From positions 186,001 to 250,000 of the forward strand of contig NZ_NMVP01000023.1 in assembly GCF_002250705.1 (NCBI RefSeq): DNA of 64,000 bases, read 5' to 3'. Numbering within the stretch: the stretch's first letter is position 1; each line of letters opens with the position of its first letter. This stretch comes from Enemella evansiae. Lineage in GTDB: Bacteria > Actinomycetota > Actinomycetes > Propionibacteriales > Propionibacteriaceae. This document shows positions 24,880 to 33,608 of this stretch, piece by piece. The position numbers were made by a program, and so were the translations under genes. The notes under the pieces were generated by a model. It searched no databases. It saw only the letters and a program-made list of their open reading frames with translations, and was not told the DNA's origin.

Positions 24880-26277
24880 GTGAACACAGCGGTGCACAGC
24901 AGTCCCAGAGAACGCAGGAAGGTCGTCGCGGCGACGATCGTGGGGACCACCATCGAGTGGTACGACTTCTTCATCTACTCCTTCGCGGCGAACCTGGTGT
25001 TCGCCGAACTCTTCTTCAAACCGGCCGGGCCGGAGTTCGCGACGATCCTCTCGCTGCTCACCATCGGCCTGTCCTTCCTCTTCCGGCCCCTGGGCGCGTT
25101 CCTCGCCGGCCACTTCGGCGACAAGCTCGGCCGCCGCCCGATGCTGGTGCTCACGCTGCTGCTGATGGGTGGCGCGACGACCCTGGTCGGCCTGCTGCCC
25201 ACCTACGAGACCATCGGCGTCGCCGCCCCGGTGCTGCTGATGCTGCTGCGCATCCTGCAGGGCATCTCCGCCGGCGGCGAATGGGGTGGCGCGGTGCTGA
25301 TGTCGGTCGAGCACGCGCCGGCCCGCAAGCGCGGCCTCTACGGCATGTTCCCGCAGCTGGGCGTACCGCTGGGGATGATGCTCGCCTCCGCGATGCTGGC
25401 GATCATGCGCAGCGTCGCGCCCGGTCCGGCCTTCCTGGCCTGGGGCTGGCGGGTGCCCTTCCTGGTCTCGATCGTGCTGATCGTCGTCGGTTACGTGGTC
25501 CGGCGCACCGTCGAGGAATCGCCGGTCTTCCAGGAGATCCAGGAGCACAAGGAGCAGGAGTCGGCCCCGATCGGCGTGCTGTTCAAGCGGTACGGCGGGA
25601 TCGTCGTGCTCGCGGCGATGCTCTTCGCCGGCAACAACGCGCTCGGCTACATGACCACCGGCGGTTACATCCAGGGCCTGGCTTCCCGCCCACCGGCCCA
25701 GGGCGGGTACGGATTCAACCCGGTCGGCGTCCAGCTGGCGATCCTGGTCAGCGCCTTCGTCTGGTTCCTCTCCACCCTCTTCGGTGGCTGGCTCTCCGAC
25801 CGCTTCGGCCGGAAGCGCACCTTCATCCTCGGTTACGTGCTGCTGCTGGCCGCGGCGATCCCGCTGTTCGAGCTGGTCAAGCAGGGCGTCACCGGGATCG
25901 GTCTCGGCGCCTCCCTGCTGGCGATCGGGCTCGGCCTCACCTATGGTCCGCAGGCCGGTTGGTACGCCGAGATGTTCCCCGCCTCGGTGCGCTTCTCCGG
26001 GGTCTCGATCAGCTATGCGATCGGCGCGATCTTCGGCGGCGCCTTCGCCGCCTCGATCGCCCAGGCGCTGCTGCAGGCCACCGGCACCACCTGGGCCATC
26101 GTGGCCTACCTGGTGGTGATGATCGCGATCGGCACCACGGCGGCGATCCTGCTGAAGGACCGCAGCCACATCCCTCTGGACATCGGCTTCGAGCGCTCCG
26201 GGCAGTGGGACAGCTGGCGGCCCGGTGACCCGACCGAGGTCGAGGAGACCCCGCGGCACCGCGCGGATTCCGTGTGA
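24880..26277 (+). CDS. MHS-family (MFS) aromatic acid/metabolite:H+ symporter
   Basis: 465 residues with about 12 transmembrane helices. The MFS loop 2-3 motif GHFGDKLGRRPML and the matching SDRFGRKRTF of the second half are present. The opening VGTTIEWYDFFIYS is the signature of the metabolite:H+ symporter (MHS) branch. GTG at 24880 is preceded by GGGAG. It is divergent from the hpaG operon and shares its operators, so it probably imports hydroxyphenylacetate or a related acid. Confidence 0.88.
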   Translation: MNTAVHSSPRERRKVVAATIVGTTIEWYDFFIYSFAANLVFAELFFKPAGPEFATILSLLTIGLSFLFRPLGAFLAGHFGDKLGRRPMLVLTLLLMGGATTLVGLLPTYETIGVAAPVLLMLLRILQGISAGGEWGGAVLMSVEHAPARKRGLYGMFPQLGVPLGMMLASAMLAIMRSVAPGPAFLAWGWRVPFLVSIVLIVVGYVVRRTVEESPVFQEIQEHKEQESAPIGVLFKRYGGIVVLAAMLFAGNNALGYMTTGGYIQGLASRPPAQGGYGFNPVGVQLAILVSAFVWFLSTLFGGWLSDRFGRKRTFILGYVLLLAAAIPLFELVKQGVTGIGLGASLLAIGLGLTYGPQAGWYAEMFPASVRFSGVSISYAIGAIFGGAFAASIAQALLQATGTTWAIVAYLVVMIAIGTTAAILLKDRSHIPLDIGFERSGQWDSWRPGDPTEVEETPRHRADSV

Positions 26278-26311
26278 GGTAACGGAATCCACCGATGCGG
26301 CGGTGCCCTTC

Positions 26312-28162
26312 TCAACCGGTGTGATGCACCTCCTGGAGGCCGTAGACGGGTGTGTCGATGCCCTCCAGGCGGGCCTTGAGCTGCAGCGCCAGATAGAGCG
26401 AGTAGTGCCGGGACTGGTGCAGGTTGCCACCGTGCATCCACAGATTCGGCACCTGGGTCGGCTTCCACATGTTGCGCTGCTCGCCCTCCCACGGACCCGG
26501 ATCGAGGGTGGTGTCCGAGCCGAGCCCCCAGCACTTGCCGAGTCGGTCGGCGGTCTCCTGGTCGATCAGGTCGGCGACCCAGCCGTTCATCGAGTTGTAA
26601 CCGGTGGCGAAGACGACCACATCGGCCGGGAGCTCGGTGCCGTCGTCGAACCGGACCCCGTTCTCGGTGAACTCGGTGACCTGCCCGTGCGCCAGCTTCA
26701 CCTGACCGTCGGCGACCAGGTCGGCGGCCCCGACGTCGATGTAGTAGCCCGAGCCGCGGCGCAGGTACTTCATGAACAGCCCGGACCCGTCATCGCCCCA
26801 GTCCAGCCAGAATCCGGCCTTCTCCAACCGGTCGTAGAAGTCCTTGTCGGCCTCGGCCATCTTCTCGTACGCCGGGATCTGGAAGGTGTGCATGATCCGG
26901 TAGGGCAGCGAGGCGAAGATCAGGTCCGCCTTCTCGGTGGTCACCCCCGCCGCCAGTGCCCGCTCGGAATAGAGATCGCCGAGCCCGTACTCCATCAGGC
27001 TGCCGCTCTTCACGATGTGGGTCGACGAGCGCTGCACCATGGTCACGTCCGCGTCGTGCTCCCACAGCGCCCCACAGATGTCGAAGGCGGAGTTGTTGCT
27101 GCCGATCACCACCGCCTGCTTCCCGGCGTACGCGTCCGGTCCGGGATGCGCGGAGGAATGGTGCACATCGCCTTTGAACTTCTCCACCCCGGGGATCTCC
27201 GGGATCCGCGGTTTGCCGCTCATCCCGGTCGCGAACACCAACTGGGTGGGCTTCAGGGTCAGCGCCCGGCCCTCCCGCTCCAGCTCGACGGTCCACTCGC
27301 CGGCCTCCTCGGAGAAGGAGGCGCTCTTCACCTGGGTGCTCGACCAGTAGGGCACCTCCATCACGTTGACGTAGCTCTCCAGCCAGTCACCGATCTTGTC
27401 CTTGGGCGCGAACACCGGCCAGTTGTCGGGGAACTTCAGGTAGGGCAGGTGGTCGTACCAGACCGGGTCGTGCAGGCAGAGCGACTTGTAGCGCTGCCGC
27501 CACTGGTCACCGGGGCGCGGATGCTTGTCGACGACCAGTGCGGGTACGCCGAGCTGCCGCAACCGCGAGCCCAGCGCGATGCCGCCCTGTCCGCCGCCGA
27601 CCACGAGCACATAGGGCTGGGTGGTCGACCCGAGGTTCTCGGCCTCCTCCTGCCGGCGCTCCTGCCAGGTCTTGCGCTGCTTGTTCGCACCGTGTTCGGC
27701 ACCCATCGGGCGGTGCGTGCCGCGTGGCTCCTCGTGGCCCTTCAGCTCATACATCGCCGTCAGCAGGGTCCAGGCGCGGTCCTCACCGTCCTCGCTGACG
27801 AGCCGGACCAGGCCCATCCCGCGGCCGACGGCGGTCTCGAAGCGGAGCCAGGCGGTGATCACCCCGTCGGCCTCCTCCGGCGGCTCGGAGGTGGCGAAAC
27901 CGGTGGCGGCGGTCCGCTCGCCGGTCTGGGTGACCAGGTCCGCCACCTGCTCCCGCCCCTCGACGGTCTTCAGGTTCCAGGTGAACGCGATCAGGTCGCG
28001 CCAGTAGCTCTCGGTGGCGAACAGGTCCGCGGTCGCCGCACCGTCCGCGGCGGACAGCGCCTGCTGGAAACGGGCCAACCAGGCGTCGACGCGGGCCTGC
28101 GGGTCGCTGGGAGCCCCGGTGTCGGTCGTGGCGTCGGCGGCCGGATCGAGGGTCTGGGTCAT
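26312..28162 (-). CDS. NTF2-like/FMO-type flavoprotein monooxygenase fusion
   Basis: 616 residues. Residues 20-150 form an NTF2/SnoaL-like domain (LARFQQALSAADGAATADLF). From about 165 a group B flavoprotein monooxygenase follows: FAD Rossmann VVGGGQGGIALG, the FMO-type motif FKGDVHHSSAHPG, the NADPH Rossmann VIGSNNSAFDIC, and the closing VFATGYNS. This family includes Baeyer-Villiger and N-hydroxylating enzymes and plant YUCCA. The substrate is unknown. It is divergent from a GAF-domain regulator, with a dyad between them, so the two probably form a regulated pair. Confidence 0.85.
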   Translation of the reverse strand: MTQTLDPAADATTDTGAPSDPQARVDAWLARFQQALSAADGAATADLFATESYWRDLIAFTWNLKTVEGREQVADLVTQTGERTAATGFATSEPPEEADGVITAWLRFETAVGRGMGLVRLVSEDGEDRAWTLLTAMYELKGHEEPRGTHRPMGAEHGANKQRKTWQERRQEEAENLGSTTQPYVLVVGGGQGGIALGSRLRQLGVPALVVDKHPRPGDQWRQRYKSLCLHDPVWYDHLPYLKFPDNWPVFAPKDKIGDWLESYVNVMEVPYWSSTQVKSASFSEEAGEWTVELEREGRALTLKPTQLVFATGMSGKPRIPEIPGVEKFKGDVHHSSAHPGPDAYAGKQAVVIGSNNSAFDICGALWEHDADVTMVQRSSTHIVKSGSLMEYGLGDLYSERALAAGVTTEKADLIFASLPYRIMHTFQIPAYEKMAEADKDFYDRLEKAGFWLDWGDDGSGLFMKYLRRGSGYYIDVGAADLVADGQVKLAHGQVTEFTENGVRFDDGTELPADVVVFATGYNSMNGWVADLIDQETADRLGKCWGLGSDTTLDPGPWEGEQRNMWKPTQVPNLWMHGGNLHQSRHYSLYLALQLKARLEGIDTPVYGLQEVHHTG

Positions 28163-28231
28163 GCGGTGCCTCCCTGGTCGGTCATCTGTGGCGAGGGTCA
28201 CATCACACCCCGACCACAGCGGGGGCGACAG

Positions 28232-28251
28232 CGTTGCATCGTGTTGCAACG
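28232..28251. promoter_or_regulatory. Inverted repeat CGTTGCA-N6-TGCAACG (likely operator)
   Basis: Two 7-bp arms with a 6-base gap lie between the divergent FMO and GAF-regulator genes. GAF-type activators of the AcoR sort are known to bind TTGCA-type dyads. The neighbouring regulator is the best candidate. Confidence 0.6.
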
Positions 28252-28323
28252 TCCGGGGCGCGGGCGTGGCGGCCGTCACATCCGGCATCTATCCTCGAAG
28301 GCGAGCCGACGACAAGGACGACG

Positions 28324-29553
28324 ATGGCCCGAACCATGCAGGACCGAACGAGGCGGGGTGGCGCGGTCGCGCCGGGGACCGATCTGAGCCTGCGTGCCCG
28401 GGAGCTCCGCGTCCTGCACGACGCGATCCTGTCGGGGTTGCGGCCGACGAAGGCCCCACCGGTGCGGGAGCTGGTCGTCCGCTCCTGGCGCCGGGTGATG
28501 GCCACCGGGCTGGCCGCGGACGCGAGCAATGCCCGGGATCCGCTGCCGCTCGCCGAGGTCGAGCGGCGGCGTACCGCCTCCGCACTGACCCTGGTGATCG
28601 ACGAGCTCCGGCACGTGCTGACCTCGGTGGCCGATGCATCGAGCTATCTGATGGTGGTCACCGACGCGGACGGGGTGGTGCTGTGGCGCGAGGGATCGAC
28701 CCGGGTACGCCGCCAGGCCGACTCCCTGGGTTTCGCCGAGGGCGCGCTGTGGACCGAGCAGACGGTCGGTACCAACGCGATCGGCACCGCACTGGCCGAG
28801 GCCGCGCCGGTCGAGCTGTTCTCCGCCGAACACTTTGCCCAGGCCCAGCACCCGTGGTACTGCTCGGCCCGGCCGATCCACGACCCGCGCACCGGTGAGC
28901 TGCTGGGTGTGGTCGATGTCAGCGGCCCGGCGCTCACCCTGCACCCGACGATCCGGGTGCTGGTGGAGAGCGCGGTCCGGTTGGCCGAGGCCCGGCTGGG
29001 CGACCTGCACCGGGAGCGGCTGGACCGGTTGCGGCGGACCGCCGAACCGCTGCTGGTCGGGGCCCGCGGCCCGCTGCTGGTGGTCGACGACCTGGGCTGG
29101 GTGGCCCACCAGGCCGGGTTGGCCCGCCGGGACCGGGTCCAGGTGCCGCAGCAGCAGCACCCGCTGGCGGTCCCCGGTCTCGGTATCTGCCTGCCCGAAC
29201 GGCTGGCCGAGGGGTGGCTGCTGCGCCCGGAGGCCGCCGAGGCCCGGATGAGTGCGCGGCTGATCGCCGCCGAGCGGGTGCTCGAGGTCGATTCCGCCGA
29301 CGGCCCGTGGCGGGCGCCGCTGACCGCCCGGCACGTCGAGCTGCTCCGGCTGCTGGCCGGTGCTCCGGCGGCGGGTCTGACCGCGGCCGAGCTGAGCAAC
29401 CTGGTCTACGGCGACCCCGACCATGCCGTCACCATCCGCGCCGAGCTGTCCCGGTTGCGGCGCAGCGTGGGCGCGCTGGTGGAGTCACACCCCTATCGGA
29501 TCTCCCGGGATGTCCGGTTCCGCATCGAGGAGGGGGTCACGCCCGAAGCGTGA
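28324..29553 (+). CDS. GAF-domain transcriptional regulator (AcoR-like, no AAA+ domain)
   Basis: 409 residues. The N-terminal part begins like sigma-54 activators of the AcoR/MimR kind (REVLHDAIL; RSWRRVMATG), and residues about 95-225 form a GAF sensor domain (QTVGTNAIGTALAEAAPVEL). The AAA+ and sigma-54 contact motif are missing; the C-terminal part has a winged-helix-like DNA-binding region (TAAELSNLVYG, RAELSRLRRSVG). So it likely acts with ordinary RNA polymerase. ATG at 28324 has AAGGA before it. Its 3' end overlaps the P450 gene by 17 bp on the opposite strand. It probably controls the divergent FMO gene. Confidence 0.8.
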   Translation: MARTMQDRTRRGGAVAPGTDLSLRARELRVLHDAILSGLRPTKAPPVRELVVRSWRRVMATGLAADASNARDPLPLAEVERRRTASALTLVIDELRHVLTSVADASSYLMVVTDADGVVLWREGSTRVRRQADSLGFAEGALWTEQTVGTNAIGTALAEAAPVELFSAEHFAQAQHPWYCSARPIHDPRTGELLGVVDVSGPALTLHPTIRVLVESAVRLAEARLGDLHRERLDRLRRTAEPLLVGARGPLLVVDDLGWVAHQAGLARRDRVQVPQQQHPLAVPGLGICLPERLAEGWLLRPEAAEARMSARLIAAERVLEVDSADGPWRAPLTARHVELLRLLAGAPAAGLTAAELSNLVYGDPDHAVTIRAELSRLRRSVGALVESHPYRISRDVRFRIEEGVTPEA

Positions 29554-30739
29554 CCGGCAGCTCGGTGATCCCGCGGAAAACCCAGCCGGCCCAGCTGGCC
29601 GGGCGGTCGGCGGCCAGCGCCAGGTCGGGGAACCGCTGATAGAGCCGCGGCAGCGCGATCTCACCGACCGCGGTCTTGGCGGCCCAGCGACCGGCACACA
29701 TGTGGGCGCCGTTGCCGAAGCCGACATGGCCGCGGGCGTGCCGGGTGATGTCGAAGCGGTCCGGGTCGGGGAAGGCCTCCGGGTCCCGGTTCGCGCTGGC
29801 GAGCAGCACACCGACCTGGGCGCCCTCGGGGATCTGCACCCCGAGCACCTCGACGTCCCGGGTCGTCTGCCGGGGCACCATGCCGATCGGTGACTGCCAG
29901 CGGACGGTCTCCTCGAAGGCGCCGCCGAACAGCGACGGGTCATCGAGCACCATCGCGCGTTGTTCGGGGTGCTGCTCGAGTGCCCAGACCATCGCGGTGA
30001 TCATGTGCTGGGGTTCGTTCATCCCGCCGGAGATCGTCAGCCGGGTGTTCACCCGGACCTGGTCCTCGGACAGCCCGGCCTGCATCAGGTGGCTGGTCAC
30101 CGAGCCGTTCGGTTCCTTGGCCAGCCGCGGGATCAGCTCGTCGAGGACCGCGTCCACCTCCTCGCGGGAGCGGGTGCAGCGAGCCCAGATGTCCTGGTCG
30201 TCGAGGATGTTGCCGATCCCGGCGATGTAGTCGGTCGACCAGCGGGCCATGTCATCGACGGTGACCCCGTCGACCACGTCGAAGCCGACCAGGTCGATCA
30301 GGTTCTGGCTGGCGACCGGGGCCGCGAAGTCCCGGTTCAGGTCGGGGTCGGACACCTCGGCCAGCCGGTCCAGCCAGCGGTCGACGGATTTCTCGAACTT
30401 CGCCGACCAGACCGTCTTGATCGCCTTCGGCCGCAGTGTCGGGTTCACCGCGCCGCGCTCCTCGGCGTGTGCCGGGTCGTCCAGGCGCAGCATCGGCCGG
30501 CCACCGAGGGCCTCGACCATCAGATTGGGTGAGCTGTGCGAGGAGAAGGTCTCGGGATCGTGCTCGGCGGCCAGTACCGCCGCCTGGCTGGTCATCAGGT
30601 GGCGCCCGATGGTCGGCACCTGCACGACCGGACCGACCTCGCGCAGCCGGGCGTACCCGGGGTAGGGGTCGGCGAACATCTCGTGCGGGTCGAACCAGTC
30701 GATGACCGGTGCGGTGGTCGGCGCTGCTGCATCCTGCAT
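29537..30739 (-). CDS. Cytochrome P450 (class I), unusual I helix
   Basis: 400-residue soluble P450. The heme loop is FGNGAHMCAGR with axial Cys348, and the ExxR pair is in EETVRWQSP. The I helix reads SGGMNEPQH, so the usual acid-alcohol pair that protonates dioxygen (D/E then T) is replaced by Asn-Glu. That implies a different proton route or a reaction that needs none. A ferredoxin and ferredoxin reductase lie 1.2 kb away, divergent, and suit it as electron donors. The substrate is unknown; aromatic O-demethylation is a possibility only. Confidence 0.9.
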   Translation of the reverse strand: MQDAAAPTTAPVIDWFDPHEMFADPYPGYARLREVGPVVQVPTIGRHLMTSQAAVLAAEHDPETFSSHSSPNLMVEALGGRPMLRLDDPAHAEERGAVNPTLRPKAIKTVWSAKFEKSVDRWLDRLAEVSDPDLNRDFAAPVASQNLIDLVGFDVVDGVTVDDMARWSTDYIAGIGNILDDQDIWARCTRSREEVDAVLDELIPRLAKEPNGSVTSHLMQAGLSEDQVRVNTRLTISGGMNEPQHMITAMVWALEQHPEQRAMVLDDPSLFGGAFEETVRWQSPIGMVPRQTTRDVEVLGVQIPEGAQVGVLLASANRDPEAFPDPDRFDITRHARGHVGFGNGAHMCAGRWAAKTAVGEIALPRLYQRFPDLALAADRPASWAGWVFRGITELPVTLRA

Positions 30740-30860
30740 GGCGTACTCACTTCCTCGGGAGGCCTGTGCCGAGTCTCGCACCGCCGCTTCATCGGCGCAC
30801 GCGCAGATATCAGGGGTGGAAACGCGAGTGAGTCGTGGAATCACCCGGGGCGGCCCACGG

Positions 30861-31772
30861 TCAACCGCGTACGCCGGTCCGCCACTTCTGCACCTGGCCG
30901 GGCGCCCACCCCACCAGCGTCCGCAGCAGCCGCGAGCGGCCCGTCTCCCTGGGCCAGGCGAGCACGATGGTGGTCGGCTGCGGCTGCGGATCGATCTCGC
31001 AGACCGCCACCCGGCCGCCCTCGTAGGTGCGGTCGGTGGCCTGCCGCTGCACCAGCACGGTGTAGCCGAGACCGCGGCCGACCAGGGACCGGGCCAGCTC
31101 GTAGTTCCCGGTCACGTACCGGACGTTCGGGCGTACGCCGGTCGCGGTGAACAGGGCCTGGGTGTTCTGCCAGGCGGGCTCGACGTTGTACTGGATGAAG
31201 GGCTCCTCGGCCAGGTCGGCGAGCCGGACCCGGTCCGCGCCGGCCAGTCGATGATCGGCCGGCAGCAGCACGTGCGCGGGCAACCGGTAGAGCACGATGG
31301 TGTCGAGGTCGCCGCGCAGATCGCGCTCGTAGAGGATCGCCGCGTCGATCAGACCGGACTCCAGCCCGTCCAGCAGCTCGTACTGGGAGCCCTCGGCCAG
31401 GCGTACCCGCACCGCCGGATGCTCCGCCTCGAACCCCTCGACGATGCGCGGCAGCAGCGACGGCGCCAGGGTCTCGTAACAGCCCACCACCAGACTGCCG
31501 GCCAGCGCACCGTCGGCGGCCGGTTGCAGGTCGGCGGCCGCGGTCAGCAACGCCCGGGCCCGCGGCAGCAGGGCCGAACCCGCGGAGGTGAGGGTGACCC
31601 CGTGCGCCCGCCGGCGTACCGTCAACCGCTCGCCCAGGTGCCGCTCCAGCTCCTCGATGGCGGCCCCGACCGCCGACGGCGAGGCGTGCAGCTGCTCGGC
31701 GGCGGCCGCGATGGTGGCCGCGTCGGCGACCGCGACGAAACACTCGAGCTGGCGCAGCGTGAAGTCGGGCAC
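30861..31772 (-). CDS. LysR-family transcriptional regulator
   Basis: 303 residues from GTG at 31772, so that the protein begins with PDFTLRQLECFVAVAD, the normal N-terminus; a longer ORF has no support. The winged helix (AAAEQLHASPSAVGAAIEELE) is followed by a periplasmic-binding-protein-like effector domain. It lies between the P450 gene and the divergent ferredoxin genes. It probably controls one or both. It is 119 bp from the ferredoxin gene start. Confidence 0.9.
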   Translation of the reverse strand: MPDFTLRQLECFVAVADAATIAAAAEQLHASPSAVGAAIEELERHLGERLTVRRRAHGVTLTSAGSALLPRARALLTAAADLQPAADGALAGSLVVGCYETLAPSLLPRIVEGFEAEHPAVRVRLAEGSQYELLDGLESGLIDAAILYERDLRGDLDTIVLYRLPAHVLLPADHRLAGADRVRLADLAEEPFIQYNVEPAWQNTQALFTATGVRPNVRYVTGNYELARSLVGRGLGYTVLVQRQATDRTYEGGRVAVCEIDPQPQPTTIVLAWPRETGRSRLLRTLVGWAPGQVQKWRTGVRG

Positions 31773-31891
31773 GATTCCTCGATCCAGTCGTGTTTGCAAC
31801 CCGAGAATAGGCGCTTTTCCCGAGGATTGGGGACGTGCTTCACTCGGTGCCACGACGCCGCGCAGGTGCGGCCCGGCGAGGAGGAGCAACG

Positions 31892-32209
31892 ATGCCCCAC
31901 ATTTCGTACACCCATTCCGACGGCTCCGTCGACGAGGTCGACGTCGAGGCCGGGGTCTCGGTGATGCGCGCTGCGCTGGCGAACGGGGTCGACGGGATCG
32001 TCGGCGAGTGCGGTGGCCAGGCGATGTGCGCGACCTGTCACGTCTACGTCGCCGACCAGACCGGCCTCCCGGAGATCTCCGAGGATGAGGAGGAGATGCT
32101 CGAGGAGACCGCGAGCGAGCGGACCGAGGAGTCCCGGCTCGGCTGCCAGCTCACCGCCGGCGCCGACTTCGAGACCCTCGCGGTGCGCCTGCCCGAGGAG
32201 CAGGTCTGA
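31892..32209 (+). CDS. [2Fe-2S] ferredoxin, putidaredoxin type
   Basis: 105 residues. Four Cys of the adrenodoxin/putidaredoxin class are visible: CGGQAMCATC and a distant LGCQL. Acidic stretch EDEEEMLEET is typical of electron carriers that dock on P450. GAGGAGG precedes the ATG. The stop TGA overlaps the start of the reductase gene (TGATG), so the two are made together. Confidence 0.94.
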   Translation: MPHISYTHSDGSVDEVDVEAGVSVMRAALANGVDGIVGECGGQAMCATCHVYVADQTGLPEISEDEEEMLEETASERTEESRLGCQLTAGADFETLAVRLPEEQV

Positions 32210-33435
32210 TGGCGATCGTCATCATCGGCGCCGGGCATGCCGGGGTCGAGGCCGCCGACGCGCTGCGCCGGCAGGGTTACGACGGGGAGCTGACGATCGT
32301 CGACGGCGCCACCCACGAGCCCTACCAGCGGCCGCCGCTGTCCAAGGACTACGTCGATCCGGGCGCGGACGCGAGCCCGCTGCCGATGCGGGCGGCGAAG
32401 TTCTGGGCGGACCAGCGGGTACGCCTGCTGCTCGGCTCCCCGGTCGAGCGGGTGGACCGCGAGGCCCGGATCGTCCGGCTGGCCGACGGCACCGAACTGG
32501 GTTACGACGACCTGGTGCTGGCGACCGGGGCGCACGGCCGGCCCGCGCCCTGTGCGGGGTCCGAGCTGGATGGGGTGTTGATCCTGCGCACCCTGGACGA
32601 TGCGATCCGGGTCCGCTCGATGCTCGCGGACGCCCGGCGGGTGGTGGTCGTCGGTGCCGGTTTCATCGGGCTGGAGTTCGCCTCGGCCGCCGAGAAGCGC
32701 GGCCTGGCGGTGACCGTGCTGGAGCTGGCCGAGCGGCCGATGCAGCGGGTGCTGAGCCCGGCGATGTCCGAGCACTATCGCGCGCGGCATCAGGCCGCGG
32801 GCGCGCGGTTGGTCTTCGGCGAGGGACTGGCGGAACTGGAGGGCAGCGACGGCCGGGTGAGCGCGGTGATCGGCAGCAGCGGGGCCCGGTACGAGGCCGA
32901 TCTGGTGGTGCTCGGGTTGGGCATCACCCCGGCCGACGAGCTGGGTCGGGAGATGGGCCTGAGGATCGACAACGGGATCGCGGTGGACGAGCAGCTGCGG
33001 ACCAGCGACCCGCACATCTATGCGATCGGTGACGTGGCCTCCTATCCGAGCGGGTACGCCGGTTGCCGGGTCCGGTTGGAGGCGGTGCAGAACGCCACCG
33101 ATCAGGCGCGGGCACTGGCCCGGACGCTGACCGGGACCGCGGAGGCGTACACCGCGGTGCCGTGGTTCTGGACCGTGCAGTGCGGCACGAAGCTGCAGAT
33201 CGCGGGCCTGGCGGTGCCGGAGATGGAGACCGTGACCACCGGGGAGCTGGACGCCGGGAAGGGCAGCGTGCTCGGTTTCATCGACGGCCGGCTGGTCTGC
33301 GTGGAGAGCGTCGGCGCCCCGGGTGATCACCTGGCCGCCCGGAAGCTGATCGCCGCCGGCGGCGGTGGGGTCACCCCCGAGCAGGCCCGGGAACCCGGGT
33401 TCACCCTGAAGGCGGCCGCCAAGGCCCTGGCCTGA
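32209..33435 (+). CDS. Ferredoxin reductase (putidaredoxin reductase type)
   Basis: 408 residues. FAD binding: GAGHAGVEAADALRRQG at the N-terminus and IGDVASYP near 281; NADH binding: VVGAGFIGLEFASAAEKRG near 145. PPLSKDYV is the family motif. It passes electrons from NADH to the ferredoxin and so to the P450. It starts inside the ferredoxin stop codon. Confidence 0.92.
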   Translation: MAIVIIGAGHAGVEAADALRRQGYDGELTIVDGATHEPYQRPPLSKDYVDPGADASPLPMRAAKFWADQRVRLLLGSPVERVDREARIVRLADGTELGYDDLVLATGAHGRPAPCAGSELDGVLILRTLDDAIRVRSMLADARRVVVVGAGFIGLEFASAAEKRGLAVTVLELAERPMQRVLSPAMSEHYRARHQAAGARLVFGEGLAELEGSDGRVSAVIGSSGARYEADLVVLGLGITPADELGREMGLRIDNGIAVDEQLRTSDPHIYAIGDVASYPSGYAGCRVRLEAVQNATDQARALARTLTGTAEAYTAVPWFWTVQCGTKLQIAGLAVPEMETVTTGELDAGKGSVLGFIDGRLVCVESVGAPGDHLAARKLIAAGGGGVTPEQAREPGFTLKAAAKALA

Positions 33436-33475
33436 ACGACCGGGCAATTCCCCGATCGACTCGCCCGAGCAATCT

Positions 33476-33528
33476 CTTGGGCCCCATCCGCCGGTGTTCG
33501 TCGTTCAGACGGGCGATAACTGCTGACA
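33476..33528 (+). repeat. Intergenic element, copy 2, contributing a -35 box
   Basis: CTTGGG at 33476 and CGGGCGATAACTGCTGACA at 33510 keep the same 34-base offset as copies 1 and 3. The closing CTGACA acts as a -35 box for hmgA. It starts 41 bp after the reductase stop. Confidence 0.75.
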
Positions 33529-33551
33529 TGGTGCGGAGGGTCGGGTACAAT
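33523..33551 (+). promoter_or_regulatory. Promoter of hmgA
   Basis: CTGACA (33523-33528) and TACAAT (33546-33551) are 17 bp apart. A perfect palindrome begins at the next base, where transcription would start, so repression by a bound protein is likely. Confidence 0.75.
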
Positions 33552-33571
33552 TTAGTACATCCATGTACTAA
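33552..33571. promoter_or_regulatory. Operator: TTAGTACATCCATGTACTAA
   Basis: A perfect 20-bp palindrome with 9-bp arms and a 2-base centre lies directly after the hmgA -10 box. Its place points to a repressor. No regulator gene is next to hmgA, so the binder is probably encoded elsewhere. Confidence 0.8.
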
Positions 33572-33608
33572 CTGAGTCGTGGGAGTCCGGACCGGTCAGG
33601 GAGGATCG

